Shown here piece by piece: positions 61,478 to 64,000 of a stretch of DNA of 64,000 nt (position 1 is its first letter; every line of letters begins with the position of its first letter). Made by a program: the position numbers and the translations under genes. The notes below the pieces were generated by a model. It was not told the origin of the DNA. It saw only the letters and a list, made by a program, of their open reading frames with translations, and did not search any database. This stretch comes from Pyrrhosoma nymphula (Eukaryota; Arthropoda; Insecta; Odonata; Coenagrionidae), in the NCBI GenBank assembly GCA_963573305.1, contig OY754337.1:74661094-74725093 (forward strand), given 5' to 3'.

Positions 61478-61534
61478 CTGGGTTGGGTTGGGTTTAACCC
61501 AGGCTTACAGTGGAAACAAATTCGGCGAAATTAG
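61478..61534 (+). repeat. Exact 57-bp repeat, copy 2
   Basis: Same sequence and orientation as 60066-60122, but outside the inverted-end element. Flanks differ on both sides apart from a short GTTTC shortly after. Confidence 0.9.
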
Positions 61535-63339
61535 CGTTTCGATAGCGATTAAGAGGAAGCCGTGAAAACTCAGATACTGCCGGGGAACGAACGAAGACCA
61601 TGCTTCACTCAAGAGAGGAATTCCCTGGGGACAGGGGTGCAGAAATAAGAATCAAACTGTCCACACTGCCACTAATTAGAGAGTGATTCATCGTGAATGA
61701 TTCCCAGAGTTGTTCTGTGCTCCACGAGAAGATTAAGCGGTATTATTTCTTCCCACTGCCTACATTGCGATGAGGAAATTGAACGCTAGGAATTGTGATT
61801 AATGTCATTTGTGTCATTTTACCTCTCCCTTGAAATTAAAAATGCAATATCAAGTTGAATTATGCAATTTAACATACCATTTGGATATTGAAACCCAATG
61901 TTGACAAATATATGTAGTCCGCACGTTCTAATAATACATTTAATGTCAATGACATTACCACTCTGCAAAAGAAAATGTTGGGTTCGTTCATATAACCATG
62001 TTATTGACATTAACATGTATATTATTTACGTGAAATGTGATAGCTGCATTGCATGCTCTTCAATGGAATGTTTACTGTCCTACATTTGCCATTTTTTGCC
62101 CAATAGGTGGAAAAGTTCCCTTAAAAAGGGATATAAAACTTATGAGGAATGATTACTAGCTTTTTAAGCACATGTAAGCCAATTTACTGTCATGGAGTCA
62201 TAGGTATGGTAATTTGGGTACAGTGAATACTTTCTAGAAAACATTTTCGATGCACTGTATTCATCTGAAATTTCCTTAACAATTGATGAATTCCTACTTT
62301 TGAGTCAATCTGTTGGCACTTCTTAACACCTTAATTCATTGACAATCCAGGTATCCCTGGTAGAACTCACGCTAGTCACATTTTACCTCGTGACAGATCT
62401 TATACTAATAATTAACTTATACTAGAAAAGTCGCCATTAATTATTATTTATCAAAATTATCTTACATGTTCAGGTAAGTTTTGTAAAATTATTACGATGG
62501 AAAGTCAAAACTGGATGATAATTTTAAGGCGGTTTTAAATATTATGGTTTCAATTAGCTTTAACGTTGGCTTACTTTAACGTCTTCCAAAGTTGCATCAT
62601 ATTGACCATGCACAGGTATATCCAAGCAGTATTCCAAAGTCTTATTTTCATTATGCTAAAAAATTGTCATTTTCTAGCTCTTTATAGATAAATTTGACCT
62701 CTTGTTAAACGTTGCTTCATCTCCTATTCATTATGAAGCATAATATATAAATGAGTGTCAATAATGAGAAACGCAGAAAGTATTCTACGTATGCACAAAT
62801 ATTAGAACTTCTACATTAACTGCATTCTAGAGGTGCTTTATATAAGGGAGAGCATATGTAAAATGTACGTGAATGGGAATGAAATGAAACCAGTGACAGA
62901 ACAGACTAGCAGAAACAAGTTAACTGAACCATCTTTCCAAGTCTAGTCAAAGATATAGTCAGTGTTTTTTAAGTTTCTTATCTGTGAGAGATCGAAATTG
63001 AGTAATTACCCACAGTCATTTTGTTGTCATCAAAGTGTGTAAGTTATGGTCGTTTGCAAACAATATAACTAAAAATTGAAATAAGATGCTTAATTCTTCA
63101 TTAATACAAGCAACTCTCTGCGATGCCTGATAGTCATCCATGTATCGATGCTACTATCTTGTATGTGAAAATCTCTCATTTTAAATTTATATGAAAATAA
63201 AGATTTTCTTTTCTTCTGAAATTCCTCATTTATCACCCTCATTTCTATGTGATTTCATCTCACTTTCCCGCGAAAGATTTCCGCGTAATGGGCCGCATAC
63301 CCTATTGAGTGGTCAAGTTTTATACTAAACCAAGCAAGA
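61535..63339. other. AT-rich non-coding stretch
   Basis: Nothing recognised; no frame with family motifs. Confidence 0.5.
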
Positions 63340-63560
63340 CAAAAGAAGGCGAATGTTGGTACCTTGGACGAGAGACATCTTCATAAGTCATTCAGTCCTA
63401 AGAATTGTTGACTTCTCTGGCATTGCGTCTTTTCCAGCGATTCCCTTCTCTTTTCATCACGCCCTCCCATCAGTTCATTGCGTCTCAGGATGTGGCCAAT
63501 CCATTTCATACCTGACCCTCTCTTTCCTTGAGTACGTCATGGTTTTTTCTTCTCCTCTTG
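63340..63560 (-). pseudogene. Non-LTR retrotransposon C-terminal fragment, minus strand
   Basis: On the minus strand RERGSGMKWIGHILRRNELM (about 63535-63475) matches the MKWIGH.LRRN.L. block that precedes the basic KR.RGR tail of RTE-type and related ORFs. The following basic segment (GGRDEKRRESLEK) is degenerate. No upstream RT palm is readable before the window ends. Confidence 0.6.
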
Positions 63561-64000
63561 CACTTATACTGTGTAAACTTTCTGGTTTCTGATGAAATCC
63601 CTTTATTTTATTACCATAATCCGACTCCAAAATCAGGTTTTGAAAACTAACTTTCGCTCCTGATTTGTTTTTCCTTTATATGTGCCTTCTTGAGTTACTG
63701 ATCCGTCAAGCACATCTGTCAGAAAAAATGCTTGATTTATTGCTTATTGACCTTGCTAGGTGGTATTGCGAGAGGATTTCCATGGATATGTTGTTGCTCT
63801 GAATGTTGTTTGAAGTGAATTTAGGTATTAACATCCATATTTTCCGTTTAAAATAACATCAACGTTATTCGCTTCACGATCTCTGTTTTGTCTCTTCAAG
63901 GTATGAAGAAAAATGTCTTTTTACCGCATCTTACTCTCGTAATTCCTGAAATATTTTCTTCCGTTCCCCGAGGCTTCATTTTACCGCAAACGAATGTCCC
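63561..64000. other. Non-coding stretch at window edge
   Basis: Nothing recognised. Could hold unreadable upstream parts of the minus-strand retrotransposon. Confidence 0.4.

Noticed and set aside
1..64000. Endogenous viral or LTR-retrotransposon content
   Set aside because: No gag, protease, integrase, capsid or polymerase motifs of viral type were recognised; all RT motifs seen are non-LTR type.

Overview
This is a gene-poor, AT-rich stretch of an animal nuclear genome. Arthropod is the best guess and an insect is likely. The reasons are indirect: no prokaryotic gene organisation, no open frame much above 160 codons, and a dense mix of decayed mariner, piggyBac and hAT-type DNA transposons, RT-encoding non-LTR retrotransposon fragments, tRNA-derived SINE copies, and a 5S-rRNA-headed SINE family present in two copies. 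I found no intact protein-coding gene, no functional rRNA or tRNA gene and no CRISPR array. If a host gene crosses this window, it does so as intron or intergenic DNA.

Layout. 0-6.4 kb: a 25-bp tandem repeat, a 5S-headed SINE carrying an internal minisatellite, a MITE (3.11-3.62 kb), a pair of inverted and circularly permuted repeat copies (4.06-5.12 kb), and a 5'-truncated non-LTR fragment flanked by 60-bp direct repeats (5.73-6.34 kb). 7.5-13.2 kb: a TTAA-flanked MITE, a second inverted-repeat MITE, a retrotransposon-tail-like repeat, a tRNA-SINE, an 89-bp direct-repeat pair and the second 5S-SINE. 15-21.1 kb: a possible hAT-like element with subterminal repeats, a second copy of the TTAA MITE family, and an insertion with 17-bp target duplications. 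26.9-27.9 kb: a non-autonomous hAT with a perfect 8-bp target duplication, and a hammerhead-like repeat. 30.9-38 kb: a retrotransposon tail repeat, two tRNA-like SINE heads, a decayed reverse transcriptase (33.6-35.15 kb), a foldback element and an antisense RT remnant.

38-47.8 kb is the richest part: a 2.08-kb piggyBac relic, a 183-bp near-perfect hairpin, a 406-bp tandem duplication, a mariner relic, a 980-bp internally deleted piggyBac with a different GC-rich end, and a non-LTR tail. 49.4-64 kb: another non-LTR fragment, a compound tandem/inverted/foldback array (55.45-56.64 kb), a possible SINE, a 1.4-kb inverted-end element with an exact 57-bp repeat inside and outside it, and a non-LTR fragment near the right edge.

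Every transposase or RT relic I could follow has stops, frameshifts or lost catalytic residues, so the window is a graveyard of several transposition waves. The most distinctive signals are structural: long target-site-like duplications, a 5S-SINE with an expanded internal minisatellite, recurrent CTGANGA...GAAAC (hammerhead-core-like) sites often in head-to-head pairs, and an exact 57-bp duplicate in otherwise diverged DNA.
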